DNA from: a cyanobacterium PCC 7702
Lineage (GTDB): Bacteria; Cyanobacteriota; Cyanobacteriia; Cyanobacteriales; Nostocaceae
Direction: 5' to 3'
NCBI GenBank assembly: GCA_000332255.1
Contig: KB235926.1
Coordinates: 3,935,018-3,999,017 of the forward strand
DNA: 64,000 bases
How positions within the stretch are numbered: position 1 is the stretch's first letter; each line of letters opens with the position of its first letter. Made by a program: the position numbers and the translations under genes. Below are positions 8,529 through 17,827 of the stretch, one piece after another. The notes under the pieces were generated by a model. That model was not told the DNA's origin. It saw only the letters and a program-made list of their open reading frames with translations, and did no database searches.

Positions 8529-9740
8529 TTAGGCAATACTGCCTCGCTTGCGTGCTTCTTTGTAAGAAATTCCCACATTTCTCAAACCTGCTTTAATCAT
8601 TTCTCTTTCCAAAAAAGCAAAGAAACGAGCCTTATCACCACCTCTTACTACCGCTTGATTGTGAGCCTCGGCTATAGCTACTGGATAACCGTATCCTTTC
8701 TGCACTTGAGCTAGCATCAATCCCAGTACTTCCAGAAACAATGATACGTTTTCGGCGACCCAAGCAGGTACTTCTATCCGAGCAATTTCTGCTCCTACAT
8801 GAACGTAACAAAAGTAAACTTGCTCGCCTTCATACATATCCAGGATGCGGGCGTTAGTGCGCCACAGAGGACCGCGTTGTCCCGGTTGCAATTGGGTTGC
8901 CCAAAGGGTAGAATCCCGCAGTGGTTCAAATACTTTACAAGGTAGGCTGTCTGTTTGGTTGGGACAAAAACTCAGACAATCAGGTGCGCAATGGGGACAA
9001 GCTAAAAGCCGCAGAAAATTTATTCCTTCTACATTGCGAGCAGCACTCATGTAGCCGAGAAAGGGAATTTGAGCATTTCGCATCTGTCGCCAAGCATCAA
9101 GAATAGATGGTAAGATGCGATCGCGCGCTTCCAGCGGTAGTTGTTCTAAAAACCAGTAAATCAAAGAACCATCCACCATCGCTAAAATCGGTATTCGAGA
9201 TGATGGCGCACGCTCATCTTTGCTATTGCTATTTTTGGCTACACTACAAGCTAGTTCTGCCAATACCATCACTTCGCTGACAGTTCGGCGAAAACTCATC
9301 CACTCCTCAGTTCTGATTCCCCACTGACGAGAAATATACAAATCCTCAGGACGGTAGAATACTTCTGGCAAACTATCTAAAAGAGGGTGTCTGTTTTGTC
9401 CGTAATACAAAGCAACTCTACCAATATTCAGGAGATAACAATAGGCGATTTCGTGGTGATTGGGAGCAATTTGGGAACCATCGGTAGCAACAACAGTGTG
9501 AACCTTGGGAGGAGAGGGAATATCAATGCGGGTATTGAGCGGTTCTAGGGGAGTTGCACTAGCAAAAAGAATGCGATCGCGCCATTTTTCCTGTCGCTGC
9601 ACCAATTCTTCCTGACAATCACAAGCTTTGCAGAGATATTGTTGAGCTAATTCCAGACGTTGACGACAACTAGCAGCTTCCTGTGTCAGATGCTGGCTCA
9701 AACCTTGCATTTGGCGGGCTAGTTTGGTAAGGTCAAGCAT
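8529..9740 (-). CDS. NurA-domain nuclease
   Basis: NurA nucleases resect DNA ends together with HerA-type translocases in archaea; bacterial and cyanobacterial homologues share the fold. The 403-residue protein has the two acidic motifs expected for metal binding, VVATDGSQIAPNHHE (D87) and LAMVDGSLIYW (D190), and a C-terminal GYGYPVAIAEAHNQAVVRGGD block. A Cys-rich insert (CPHCAPDCLSFC, about 248-259) could bind zinc. No HerA-like ATPase is adjacent. The family call is good; the repair role is by analogy. Confidence 0.85.
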   Translation of the reverse strand: MLDLTKLARQMQGLSQHLTQEAASCRQRLELAQQYLCKACDCQEELVQRQEKWRDRILFASATPLEPLNTRIDIPSPPKVHTVVATDGSQIAPNHHEIAYCYLLNIGRVALYYGQNRHPLLDSLPEVFYRPEDLYISRQWGIRTEEWMSFRRTVSEVMVLAELACSVAKNSNSKDERAPSSRIPILAMVDGSLIYWFLEQLPLEARDRILPSILDAWRQMRNAQIPFLGYMSAARNVEGINFLRLLACPHCAPDCLSFCPNQTDSLPCKVFEPLRDSTLWATQLQPGQRGPLWRTNARILDMYEGEQVYFCYVHVGAEIARIEVPAWVAENVSLFLEVLGLMLAQVQKGYGYPVAIAEAHNQAVVRGGDKARFFAFLEREMIKAGLRNVGISYKEARKRGSIA

Positions 9741-9838
9741 AAATTAATTTTGTTGTTGGTAACTCTTGCTAAGGAAAGCATACTCAAGAATACAAAACTA
9801 AACACGGTAACACTTAGAAAAAGTTTTGCTTCCTTTTT

Positions 9839-10627
9839 TTAATTCCATTGTGAAAAATCTTTCCCAAACTGAGACAGAGATAATAGTTGGATGCGGGGAT
9901 CGTTTTTAGCTGTTACCTTTTCTGATGGAGTGTTGTAACCCCAGTCTGCAAGAAATAATCTTACCTGTTGCAAGTCTTCTTGTGTTGCTACTAGCTGCAA
10001 TGTTTTTAATCTATCTTCCACAAACCACACACCATCCGGAGCCAGTTCGTTGTGCGAGTGAATTAATTCTCGTAGTATTTCGTATTTGGGACGTTTGGAT
10101 TCTTTGCCAAAAATTTCTTTTGGTCCTAAGTCAATACCTTGTTGTTGCAACAGCTTGTGTACAAATCGCCCTTCTTTTGTAGAAATGATATATAACTTGG
10201 TTGGACTAGCAACAATTTCTTTAATTCTATCGATCAAACCCGGATAAAAACGATGCAGGCTCAACCAACCCTCTAAATCTGTCTCTATCCATTCATCTCG
10301 TAGTCGGTCTAAATTGATGCCAATTTCTGTAGCATCCAGATTTTCTGTTTGCAAAATTTCTTTAACAATATTTCCCCATTCTTGAAGAATTTTTTCTTCT
10401 GGAATTTCCTTGATTAAAGCTCTAATTAAAACAGGCATCTCCCATCCTGTTTCAATTACTGGTCGCAGCTGGTAGAATTTGTTGGCTAAATTATCTGGTG
10501 GTCTTTTTTCGACAGGCGACCAAATTTGACAATAAGTGCGCCATGCTACTTGAAAATATTCCGTTAGTCCATCGCAGATCACACCATCAAAATCCAAAGC
10601 GAGAATTGTTGGACTAGTTGCCTTCAT
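9839..10627 (-). CDS. HAD-superfamily hydrolase
   Basis: The 262-residue protein starts with HAD motif I, LALDFDGVICDG (catalytic Asp15, acid/base Asp17), followed by a helical cap (about 20-125). It then has motif II (YIISTKEG, about 146), motif III lysine in the FGKESKRPK area, and motif IV acids in WFVEDRLKTL. It probably dephosphorylates a small phosphorylated metabolite; the substrate cannot be deduced. It lies about 100 nt downstream of the minus-strand Rieske region and upstream of the NurA gene, without obvious coupling. Confidence 0.85.
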   Translation of the reverse strand: MKATSPTILALDFDGVICDGLTEYFQVAWRTYCQIWSPVEKRPPDNLANKFYQLRPVIETGWEMPVLIRALIKEIPEEKILQEWGNIVKEILQTENLDATEIGINLDRLRDEWIETDLEGWLSLHRFYPGLIDRIKEIVASPTKLYIISTKEGRFVHKLLQQQGIDLGPKEIFGKESKRPKYEILRELIHSHNELAPDGVWFVEDRLKTLQLVATQEDLQQVRLFLADWGYNTPSEKVTAKNDPRIQLLSLSQFGKDFSQWN

Positions 10628-11084
10628 CGTCTTTATTCTAAAACTACTTTTGTCAGATTACTTTAGCAAGTTACGTCGATTCAGGCGAAGTTATTAGTCT
10701 TGAATACATCACCAATTAAGCATTGCACTTATCAACACAACAGAGCTTTTACAAACAAAGTGGTTGCCAATTTAGATTGGTAAGCAAACGTCATCCAGTG
10801 TTAGAAGAACTCCTCTACAGTCGTCAGATTTAACTTTGAGGGGGTTTGGGGAACTATAAGTCTCGCGCTAGAATCTCTCCCAACAGCTTGGAAACCCGTA
10901 CCATCATCTTTGATTTTGTGTGGGAGGATGTTACGAATTGACACTGCAACAGCGTAAAAACAAATAGCAAAAATACCTCACTGGTCGTGTCTTTTGGTTG
11001 TTGACTTTTGACCGTATGAAGACAATTTCACCAAGAAGTTAAGGCAGAGCAAATATTACCGTTGTTTCTTTTTGCCTTCTTTGT
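10628..11084. other. 457-nt intergenic region, nothing recognised
   Basis: Between the HAD gene and the Rieske gene, both on the minus strand. No reading frame of note, hairpin with T-tract, tRNA or repeat is visible. Confidence 0.45.
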
Positions 11085-11678
11085 TCAACTACTTTGGGTT
11101 GTGAGAGGTGAGCGGGGATCTATGGCAGGCTTTTGATTTACCAAGCGAATTTGATTTTCCTTGACTACTACCGTAATTAATGGTAAGGGACGTCTAGCTG
11201 GACCGTGAATTACTCGACCGAGATGATCGTATTGGGAGCCGTGACAGGGACAAATGAAGCGATTTTTCTGTGGATTCCATTTCACAGTGCATCCTAAATG
11301 AGTGCAAATCGGTTTGATGGCGTATTTGGCGATTTTCGGTCCTCGTTCGATTACCAGATAATCAACGCTATTATCTGGCAAGCCTTTTACTTTCACGGGA
11401 ATTCCTGGTCTAGCATTAGCTAAAAGTGCATCGGCTGCAATTATGTGTCCTTTGTCATCACGGGCACTAAATCCTGGTAAATAATTTTGACAGCTAGAGT
11501 TATCTGGATATAACGAACAAAGAGTTTCCAGGTCTACTTTTTGGCTGTGGCTTGCTTTGGGAAATAGATATCCCATTGTTACGGAAGCGATCGCACCACC
11601 CACCACATACTTTAAGAAGTCCCGTCGATTTTTCACGCCAGCAACTTGATTGATGGAAGAACGCAAATTTTTATTCAT
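11085..11678 (-). CDS. Rieske [2Fe-2S] protein, PetC-family paralogue
   Basis: A 197-residue exported Rieske protein. The N-terminus carries a twin-arginine-type signal ([23 protein letters not shown], about 18-39). The cluster motifs are CTHLGC (C125, H127, with C130) and CPCHGS (C143, H146, with C145), so both Cys/His ligand pairs and the disulfide pair of cytochrome-bc/b6f Rieske proteins are present. The rest differs from the standard cyanobacterial PetC, and no petA is adjacent. It is probably one of the alternative PetC-like proteins of unknown electron partner. It lies 89 nt downstream of the metal-transporter permease on the same strand. Confidence 0.85.
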   Translation of the reverse strand: MNKNLRSSINQVAGVKNRRDFLKYVVGGAIASVTMGYLFPKASHSQKVDLETLCSLYPDNSSCQNYLPGFSARDDKGHIIAADALLANARPGIPVKVKGLPDNSVDYLVIERGPKIAKYAIKPICTHLGCTVKWNPQKNRFICPCHGSQYDHLGRVIHGPARRPLPLITVVVKENQIRLVNQKPAIDPRSPLTTQSS

Positions 11679-11767
11679 AGCTAGCGCTCCTGGGGGGTAT
11701 TTATTTTATTTTTATCCTATTCCCCGTATCAGAAAAATCTCTAACAGACAAATTATTGTTAAATATC

Positions 11768-12622
11768 TTAATTTTGATCTGGCGCTTGCTGTTTAATTTT
11801 AAAAACACCATATTGGGGATTAAAAAGAAATGCCAATACAAACAGTCCTGATACTACTAACACAATTGCCGGACCGGAGGGTAAATTATAAAAGTAACTG
11901 ATATACATGCCAGCAATACTAGAAATGACCCCAATTACTGCTCCAAAAATCATCATTTCATGCAGGCGCTTAACTAATAAGTAGGCAGTGGCTCCTGGTG
12001 TAATTAAAAGCGATAGTACCAGAATAACTCCTACGGCTTTCATGCTAGCAACAATTGTTAAGGCAATTAACAGCATCAGTCCAAAGTAGAGTTGATTTAC
12101 TGGTAAACCTGTTGCTTGAGCGCCCAGAGGGTCAAAGGTATAAAATAACAGTTCTTTATACAACAAAAAAACTACAACTAACACAATGGTGGCAATGATA
12201 GCCGTATCCTGCACGTCCTGTAGGGTGACGCCAAGAATGTTGCCAAACAAAAAGTGATTGAGGTCGATTTTATTTTCCTTTTGAATGGCGGTAATAAGGG
12301 TAATACCAAGGGCAAAAAATGCCGAAAAAACTATACCCATAGCAGCGTCTTCTTTGATGGGCGATCGCGTTTTAATCAAAGCAATACACATTGTACTGAC
12401 CACACCTGCAACAAACGCCCCTACGAAAATATTTGCTCCTAAAATAAAAGCGATCGCCAATCCTGGTAAAACTGAATGACTGATAGCATCACCCAGCAAG
12501 GCCAAGCGCTGTACCATCAAGTAACTGCCGACAACAGCACACAACAGTCCCACCAAAATAGCAATGACAAGCGCTCGCTGCATAAAGCCGTACTGTAAAG
12601 GCTCAATCAATGCTTGCAGCAT
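11768..12622 (-). CDS. Zn/Mn ABC transporter permease
   Basis: A 284-residue ABC-3 family integral membrane protein with about eight hydrophobic segments. Landmarks are the N-terminal FMQRALVIAILVGLLCAVVGSYLMVQRLALLGDAISHSVLPGLAIAF block and SMKAVGVILVLSLLITPGATAYLL. It forms the channel of the importer made with the ATPase 9 nt upstream and the divergently encoded binding protein. MntB and ZnuB cannot be told apart reliably by eye. Confidence 0.92.
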   Translation of the reverse strand: MLQALIEPLQYGFMQRALVIAILVGLLCAVVGSYLMVQRLALLGDAISHSVLPGLAIAFILGANIFVGAFVAGVVSTMCIALIKTRSPIKEDAAMGIVFSAFFALGITLITAIQKENKIDLNHFLFGNILGVTLQDVQDTAIIATIVLVVVFLLYKELLFYTFDPLGAQATGLPVNQLYFGLMLLIALTIVASMKAVGVILVLSLLITPGATAYLLVKRLHEMMIFGAVIGVISSIAGMYISYFYNLPSGPAIVLVVSGLFVLAFLFNPQYGVFKIKQQAPDQN

Positions 12623-12631
12623 CTGAAATTT

Positions 12632-13387
12632 TTACACCGCCTCTTTCCAAAACATGACATTTCCACCGTAGGCGCAAGATAAGTTTTCTTCTGTCAATAC
12701 TTTTTGTCGAGCTCCTGCAGCAATTAAGTCACGATTTAAGAGAATCAACTCATCAAAATGAGAAATAGATTTACCCAAGTCGTGATTGACAACAAGTACT
12801 ATTTTTCCACTGGCAGCGAGTTCATTAAAGACTTGAAAAATCACCACCTGGGTTTTTTGATCGATACCTACGAGCGGTTCATCAAAGCAAAAAATTTCCG
12901 CCTCCTGTGCTAAGGCGCGCGCTAAAAATACCCGTTGTTGCTGTCCCCCGGAAAGCTGTCCGATCGGACGGTTGCGGTATTCTAACATTTCTACCCGTTG
13001 CAGCGCAGCTTCGGCAATTTGGCGGCTAACTGCACTGAAATGACGCAACCATCCTGTTTTTCTTACCCTTCCCATCATGACTGCATCCCACACAGTCGCC
13101 GGGTAGGTCCAGTCAATTTGACTGCGCTGCGGTACGTAGGCGACTTTGTCAAGCTGTTGCATCAAAGGTTTTCCTTGATATAACACCGTACCGCTACAGG
13201 AAACCAAGCCTAGCATTGCTTTGAGCAGCGTGCTTTTACCAGCGCCATTAGGACCAAAAATTCCGGTTAATTTTCCTGGTTTAATGATGCAGTTAATGTC
13301 TCTGAGGGCTTCTAGTGCATGATAGCGCACGCTCAAATGCACGATTTCAATTGTTTTGGTTTCGTCCGTGTTCCTAAAAAAAGGCAT
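12632..13387 (-). CDS. Zn/Mn ABC transporter ATP-binding protein
   Basis: The 251-residue ATPase energises the metal importer. It has Walker A GPNGAGKSTLL (about 45-55), the Q-loop in YVPQRSQIDW, the ABC signature LSGGQQQRVFLARAL (about 144-158), Walker B EIFCFDEP and the H-loop VVNHD. QRSQIDWTYPATVWDAVMMGR is typical of the Mn/Zn (MntA/ZnuC) branch. The permease follows after 9 nt, and the binding-protein gene starts 108 nt away in the opposite direction, so one intergenic region probably controls all three. Confidence 0.93.
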   Translation of the reverse strand: MPFFRNTDETKTIEIVHLSVRYHALEALRDINCIIKPGKLTGIFGPNGAGKSTLLKAMLGLVSCSGTVLYQGKPLMQQLDKVAYVPQRSQIDWTYPATVWDAVMMGRVRKTGWLRHFSAVSRQIAEAALQRVEMLEYRNRPIGQLSGGQQQRVFLARALAQEAEIFCFDEPLVGIDQKTQVVIFQVFNELAASGKIVLVVNHDLGKSISHFDELILLNRDLIAAGARQKVLTEENLSCAYGGNVMFWKEAV

Positions 13388-13494
13388 TTCAATCTTTTTC
13401 TGGAATATGGTTTTTACAAGTGATTGGCTTCAGTTTACTATAAAAATGAAAGAATAATGAAAAAATTCCTCATGCGGAGTAATCATTTTCATAA

Positions 13495-14514
13495 ATGAAA
13501 CAAATACCACAAGCAAATGCCAGCAGTGCTGGGATGCACAAACGAAGAGTCTTTTTTTTTCTAGCTTGGAACAAGTTATTTGCGGGATTGCTTTTGAGCT
13601 TTGCTTTAGTTAGCTGTTCATCTTCAAACTCTTCCAAAACCACCGCAGACCGCAGACCGCAAGTTGTAGCAACCAGTACAATTGTTGCAGATTTGACACA
13701 AAAGGTGGGGGGAGAGGAAATTCAGCTAACGGGAATTCTTCCACCGGGAGCGGATCCACATATATACGAACCGACGCCAAAAGATAGTAGAGTTTTAGAA
13801 CAAGCAGACTTAATTTTATACAACGGCTATAACTTGGAACCCGGACTGATGAGATTGATGAATGCATCAGGTACAAAAGCAAAAAAGGTAGCTGTGGGCG
13901 AAGCAGCCAAACCCCTACAATTGGATCGCAGTAAAGGTAAAACAGTTCCAGACCCCCACGTTTGGGGTGATGTCAAAAACGCGATCGCCATGGTCAACGC
14001 GATTCAAGATGCTTTAATCGAGTTATCACCCCAAGATAAAGGAGAATTTACCTACAAAGCACAGCAACTGACCGCTGAATTAAAACAGCTCGATAGCTGG
14101 GTTGCTCAACAAATTCAAACTATTCCACCTGCTCGACGCAAACTGGTCACAACCCACGATGCATTTCAGTATTACGGACGCGCCTACAAAATTCCGGTTG
14201 TAGGTACGTTGATTGGTATTAGTACCGAAGAACAACCAAGCGCCCAAACCGTACAGAGATTAGTAGAGTCAATTAAAAAAATTGGCGTTCCCGTGATTTT
14301 TGCAGAAACAACTATTAATCCGGCTTTAATTAAGACAGTAGCTCAAGAAGCAGGCGTCAAATTAGCACCGCGTCAGCTTTATTCCGATTCTCTTGGTGCA
14401 CCTGGCAGCGAGGCAGATTCCTATATCAAAATGATACAGTCCAATACTCGCACAATTGTTGAAGCTTTGGGAGGAAAATACAAGCCATTTACGGCTAGTA
14501 AAGGTCAAAATTAA
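13495..14514 (+). CDS. Metal ABC transporter substrate-binding lipoprotein (TroA/ZnuA-like)
   Basis: A 339-residue cluster A-I binding protein. A lipobox (FALVSC, Cys41) follows the hydrophobic signal. Metal ligands can be read as His89 (GADPHIYEPTP), His155 (PDPHVWGDV), His221 (VTTHDAFQYY) and Asp298 (YSDSLG). This His3-Asp set is that of TroA and ZnuA-like zinc/manganese binders; MntC/PsaA-type manganese binders have Glu at the third position. No His-rich loop is present. It is divergent from the ATPase and permease genes. I therefore lean to zinc, with manganese possible. Confidence 0.88.
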   Translation: MKQIPQANASSAGMHKRRVFFFLAWNKLFAGLLLSFALVSCSSSNSSKTTADRRPQVVATSTIVADLTQKVGGEEIQLTGILPPGADPHIYEPTPKDSRVLEQADLILYNGYNLEPGLMRLMNASGTKAKKVAVGEAAKPLQLDRSKGKTVPDPHVWGDVKNAIAMVNAIQDALIELSPQDKGEFTYKAQQLTAELKQLDSWVAQQIQTIPPARRKLVTTHDAFQYYGRAYKIPVVGTLIGISTEEQPSAQTVQRLVESIKKIGVPVIFAETTINPALIKTVAQEAGVKLAPRQLYSDSLGAPGSEADSYIKMIQSNTRTIVEALGGKYKPFTASKGQN

Positions 14515-14515
14515 G

Positions 14516-15937
14516 TTGAGAGCACAATATAAATATCCTGTCATTGATAACGTCTTGACTGTAAGTAACGAAGTGCCTAAAAATTTGCAAGAAACTCATC
14601 TCCATCGCGCCCGTGCTAGTCTCAGACAAGCACTGTCCTGGTATGGTAATCTCCGCAAACCCGGACAAGTGTTATCAAACCCGCAATTAGCAGCTTTAGT
14701 CAAACCGGAATTAGAGGTTTTGAATGCTGCTCTTAATAAATTAGACTATAGCTTGATCAAGATTGCCGCCTTTGGTTTGGTTAGTCGCGGTAAATCAGCT
14801 GTATTGAATGCTTTACTCGGACAAAAATTGTTGCAAACGGGTCCCTTGCATGGTGTGACTCAGTATCCGCGTTCTGTGAGCTGGAATCCTGGTGGTAAGG
14901 TACAAGTGGAGTTAATAGATACACCCGGATTAGATGAAATTGCTGGGGAAGCGCGATCGCAAATGGCCAAAGAAGTAGCGCGTCAAGCAGATTTAATTTT
15001 GTTTATCGTCGCTGGCGATATTACCCGCACAGAATATCAAGCTTTGTGTGAATTGCGCCGCAGCCAAAAACCTTTGATTCTTGTGTTTAACAAAATAGAT
15101 CTGTACCCAGATACAGACCGAGCTGCCATTTATAAAAATTTACAACAATTAGGTGCGGGAAATTTACAAGCAAAACCCCTGCAACCTGATGAAATTGTCA
15201 TGGTAGCAGCAGAACCTGCACCCGTGGAAGTGCGAGTAGAATGGCCTGATGGAAGCGTCACCTATGAATGGGAAACACCACCTCCACAAATAGATGAACT
15301 TAAGCAAGCGATTTTAAAAATTCTTAATCGCGAAGGGCGATCGCTGTTGGCTTTAAACGCACTTGTGCAAGCACAACAAGCTCAAGCGGCGATCGCATCC
15401 AAAATTCTAGACGCACGCCAGCATGTTGCGGAAGAACTTATTTGGCAATTTACCAAGTACAAAGCTTTAGCAGTAGGATTAAATCCTATCGCCTTTTTAG
15501 ATATCTTGGGCGGAACTTTTGCCGATTTGGCATTAATTCGTTCCCTAGCCCGATTGTACGGTCTGCCCATGACTAGTTATCAAGCAGGTAAACTGTTAAA
15601 AACAATTTTATTAAGTTGTGGTGGATTGCTGTTAGGAGAATTAGGTAGCAGTTTGATGTTAGGTTTAGGTAAAAGTACGGCTGCTATGGCTGCAGGAGAA
15701 AATCCTAGCAATATTGCTGCTTTTACAGGAACAGCGATCGCCCAAGCTAGTATAGCCGGTTATGGAGCCTATAGCGTAGGTAAAGCCGCTCAAGTCTACC
15801 TCGAAAGGGGTTGTAGCTGGGGACAATTAGGTGCTAGCACGGTGATTGCAGAAATTCTTGCAGAAGTGGAACCCAACACAATTTTGTACCGCTTGCGACA
15901 GGAATTAGCACAACAATTGGGAATAAGAAATGAATAA
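14516..15937 (+). CDS. Dynamin/Era-like GTPase with C-terminal hydrophobic domain
   Basis: The conserved region begins HRARASLRQALSWYGN, and TTG codons at 14516 or 14555 are the plausible starts; I use 14516, just after the binding-protein stop. G-motifs are G1 GLVSRGKSAV, G3 DTPG and G4 NKID. After a region rich in Ala/Gln (QAQQAQAAIASK) come hydrophobic helical segments (NPIAFLDILGGTFADLALIRSLARLYGLP and LLSCGGLLLGELGSSLMLG). The protein is conserved in cyanobacteria and resembles YcjF/DUF697-type GTPases that associate with membranes. Partners and role are unknown. Confidence 0.85.
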   Translation: MRAQYKYPVIDNVLTVSNEVPKNLQETHLHRARASLRQALSWYGNLRKPGQVLSNPQLAALVKPELEVLNAALNKLDYSLIKIAAFGLVSRGKSAVLNALLGQKLLQTGPLHGVTQYPRSVSWNPGGKVQVELIDTPGLDEIAGEARSQMAKEVARQADLILFIVAGDITRTEYQALCELRRSQKPLILVFNKIDLYPDTDRAAIYKNLQQLGAGNLQAKPLQPDEIVMVAAEPAPVEVRVEWPDGSVTYEWETPPPQIDELKQAILKILNREGRSLLALNALVQAQQAQAAIASKILDARQHVAEELIWQFTKYKALAVGLNPIAFLDILGGTFADLALIRSLARLYGLPMTSYQAGKLLKTILLSCGGLLLGELGSSLMLGLGKSTAAMAAGENPSNIAAFTGTAIAQASIAGYGAYSVGKAAQVYLERGCSWGQLGASTVIAEILAEVEPNTILYRLRQELAQQLGIRNE

Positions 15938-15993
15938 CTTTGTTACCAGCAGAAAGGACGAGTGTAAAAAAAAATACCTTTTTTGACAATTGT

Positions 15994-16209
15994 TCAAATA
16001 CTCAGACTTTTATTGATAAAACTCAAACGCTGGTGCTGTTTCAACCACTGTTTACAAACTTCCTCCGCAAGCATTATTTCTTCATTTGTTAAGAACTCAT
16101 CCAACATTTCTGAGACTAAAATCTCAGCAACTTTCGCCGCTATTTGATTTTCTATACCGTATTTCAATAATTCTGTGTGAAAAAACACCTTTTTCTCTGC
16201 AAAAAACAT
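15994..16209 (-). CDS. Small hypothetical protein
   Basis: The ATG at 16207-16209 gives 71 residues (FFAEKKVFFHTELLKYGIENQIAAKVAEILVSEMLDEFL), acidic-amphipathic and protein-like. The frame stays open upstream to a TAG at 16279-16281 and still reads plausibly (EINSLILDNIQNCIDEVVGLKM), but there is no ATG, GTG or TTG there. Either the gene is N-terminally damaged, or an unusual start is used. I do not recognise the family. Confidence 0.4.
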   Translation of the reverse strand: MFFAEKKVFFHTELLKYGIENQIAAKVAEILVSEMLDEFLTNEEIMLAEEVCKQWLKQHQRLSFINKSLSI

Positions 16210-16281
16210 TTTTAAACCAACAACTTCATCTATGCAATTTTGAATATTATCTAGAATTAACGAATTAATTTCTTCTTTCTA

Positions 16282-16712
16282 GGGTTAGATGTGAATATCT
16301 AACTCTAACATAATCGGACAGTTTGGCAAGCTAAAGCTTTATTCACTGAATTTCTGAAAAGGAATTTCTCCTCAGTTAGAGTTATTTATAAAAGCCTATA
16401 GCTCAGTTGAGAACAGAATCCACTCAAAACCAAGCCTTGACTAGCTTTAGAACTCGTAGCCAACAATATGCCAAGATACACCCGCTCACACTCACTACAA
16501 ATCACTCAAATTTAGCACGTTCATGTTATTCGTAAATCAGGCTTCTCCCTCGCTAGTAGTAAGCAATTAATCGCTTTTTGGCTACACCATATCCTTAGAG
16601 TTAATAAATACTCTTAAATAACTATTTCTATAACAGCAAGCTTGGGGAGAGCTTGAAGAAACTATAAATTGCATACTACAAAACATAAAAAATCGTGAAA
16701 AGCCTAGACTGC
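16282..16712. other. 431-nt intergenic region upstream of the CP12 gene
   Basis: AT-rich. It contains gcctatagctcagttgag at about 16394, which resembles the 5' part of a tRNA, but no matching acceptor or T-arm follows. No other element recognised. Confidence 0.4.
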
Positions 16713-16953
16713 ATGGGAACTGCTGTTAGTTTTGGTATAGAGCAAGCAATTACCGAAGCTATTGCTCAAATGCGCGCAACTTGCGAAGAAAAAGGTAATT
16801 ACAAAGAGCGATTCTATTGTAGCTTGGGAAATCGTTGAAGAACTACAACTCCAGAAATTTCAGCAATTAATGACAACAAAAAGGAAAACCACCATGGAAA
16901 GGTACTGTAAAGCTTATCCAGAAGCAGCCGAATGTAGAATTTATGATGTATGA
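16713..16953 (+). pseudogene. CP12-family Calvin-cycle regulator, frameshifted
   Basis: CP12 binds GAPDH and phosphoribulokinase and shuts down the Calvin cycle in the dark through two redox Cys pairs. Here two overlapping frames together form one CP12. Frame 1 (ATG 16713) gives the N-terminal helix ending ATCEEKG and soon stops. The next frame gives SDSIVAWEIVEELQ and the perfect C-terminal block ERYCKAYPEAAECRIYDV with its Cys pair. Removing one A from the A5 run at 16789-16793 would join them. The second N-terminal Cys of CP12 (ECxxAW) is Ser here. It overlaps the 3' end of tlyA (opposite strand) by 13 nt. Confidence 0.8.
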
Positions 16954-17777
16954 TTTTCTCTCAAATTAATAACTGCTGATTTCGCTATTTGCTGAATAAT
17001 TTCTAAATTGGGAGGTGGTGTTTCACTGTACATACTCAGCCATAAAAGATACTCAATATTTCCAGCTGGACCGGTAATAGGCGAGTAAGTTAAACCTTTG
17101 TACTTCCATCCTAATTCCCAAGCAGTTTGGAGAACTTGAAAAATAGCATCTGCACTAGCTTTTAGATCGCGCACAACACCTTTTTTACCTACGCGGTCTT
17201 TACCAACTTCAAACTGAGGTTTTACTAATAAAACTACTTCTCGAGGAGGTTGTAGCAGTGACCACAATGCACGTAGGACTTTCGTTAACGAAATAAAGGA
17301 GACATCTACCACTCCCAAATCAGCATAAGTTATTTGTTCAGGAGAGACACCATATAGTTGTTCGGGCGTAAGGTATCTTAAATTTGTGCGTTCTCGCAAA
17401 ATTACTCGCGTGTCGTTACGTAGTTTCCAGTCTAGTTGTCCATAACCAACGTCAACACCATAAACCAGTTTTGCTCCTGCTTGCAAAAGACAATCAGTAA
17501 AACCTCCTGTGGAAATACCGCCATCTATACAGATGCGTCCTTCCACGGAAATAGCAAAGGTTTCTATGGCCTTTGCGAGTTTTTCTCCACCTCGAGAAAC
17601 AAAACGCGACCGCTGTTTAACCTGAATTTGAGCGCAAGTATCAACTTCCGTTCCTGGTTTGTCCACTATCTGCTGGTTTACGGTTACCTCACCCGCCAAA
17701 ATTAGACGTTGCGCTTGCTGGCGGGAATTACATAACCCCAGATTTAATAATAAAGTATCTAACCGCTGCTTGACCAA
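16941..17777 (-). CDS. tlyA: TlyA-family rRNA 2'-O-methyltransferase
   Basis: The 278-residue protein has an N-terminal S4 RNA-binding domain (RLDTLLLNLGLCNSRQQAQRLILAGEVTVNQQIVDKPG, about 5-42) and an FtsJ-like Rossmann methyltransferase domain. SAM-binding motif I reads CIDGGISTGGFTDCLLQ (about 83-99), followed by GVDVGYGQLDWKLR. TlyA enzymes methylate ribose 2'-OH groups in 16S and 23S rRNA; the 'hemolysin' name is historical. Length and motifs are normal. Its 3' end overlaps the CP12-like pseudogene tail-to-tail. Confidence 0.93.
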   Translation of the reverse strand: MVKQRLDTLLLNLGLCNSRQQAQRLILAGEVTVNQQIVDKPGTEVDTCAQIQVKQRSRFVSRGGEKLAKAIETFAISVEGRICIDGGISTGGFTDCLLQAGAKLVYGVDVGYGQLDWKLRNDTRVILRERTNLRYLTPEQLYGVSPEQITYADLGVVDVSFISLTKVLRALWSLLQPPREVVLLVKPQFEVGKDRVGKKGVVRDLKASADAIFQVLQTAWELGWKYKGLTYSPITGPAGNIEYLLWLSMYSETPPPNLEIIQQIAKSAVINLRENHTS

Positions 17778-17827
17778 TTTTGTATTCTTAGTACGAATAA
17801 TTAAATAAGTCTAAAGTTCTGATTTGC

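Noticed and set aside
13388-13494. Zur or manganese-regulator box between the divergent metal-transporter genes
   Set aside because: ATGAAA and TTTCAT halves are present but about 40 nt apart, and no good match to a Zur-type palindrome is visible.
16394-16470. Possible tRNA (gcctatagctcagttgag)
   Set aside because: Only the acceptor and D-arm-like start is present; no anticodon arm, T-loop or closing acceptor strand follows.
16713-16953. Programmed frameshift in the CP12 gene
   Set aside because: The A5 run is not a classical slippery heptamer, and the shift direction would need +1 slippage without a clear stimulator; mutation or sequencing error is simpler.
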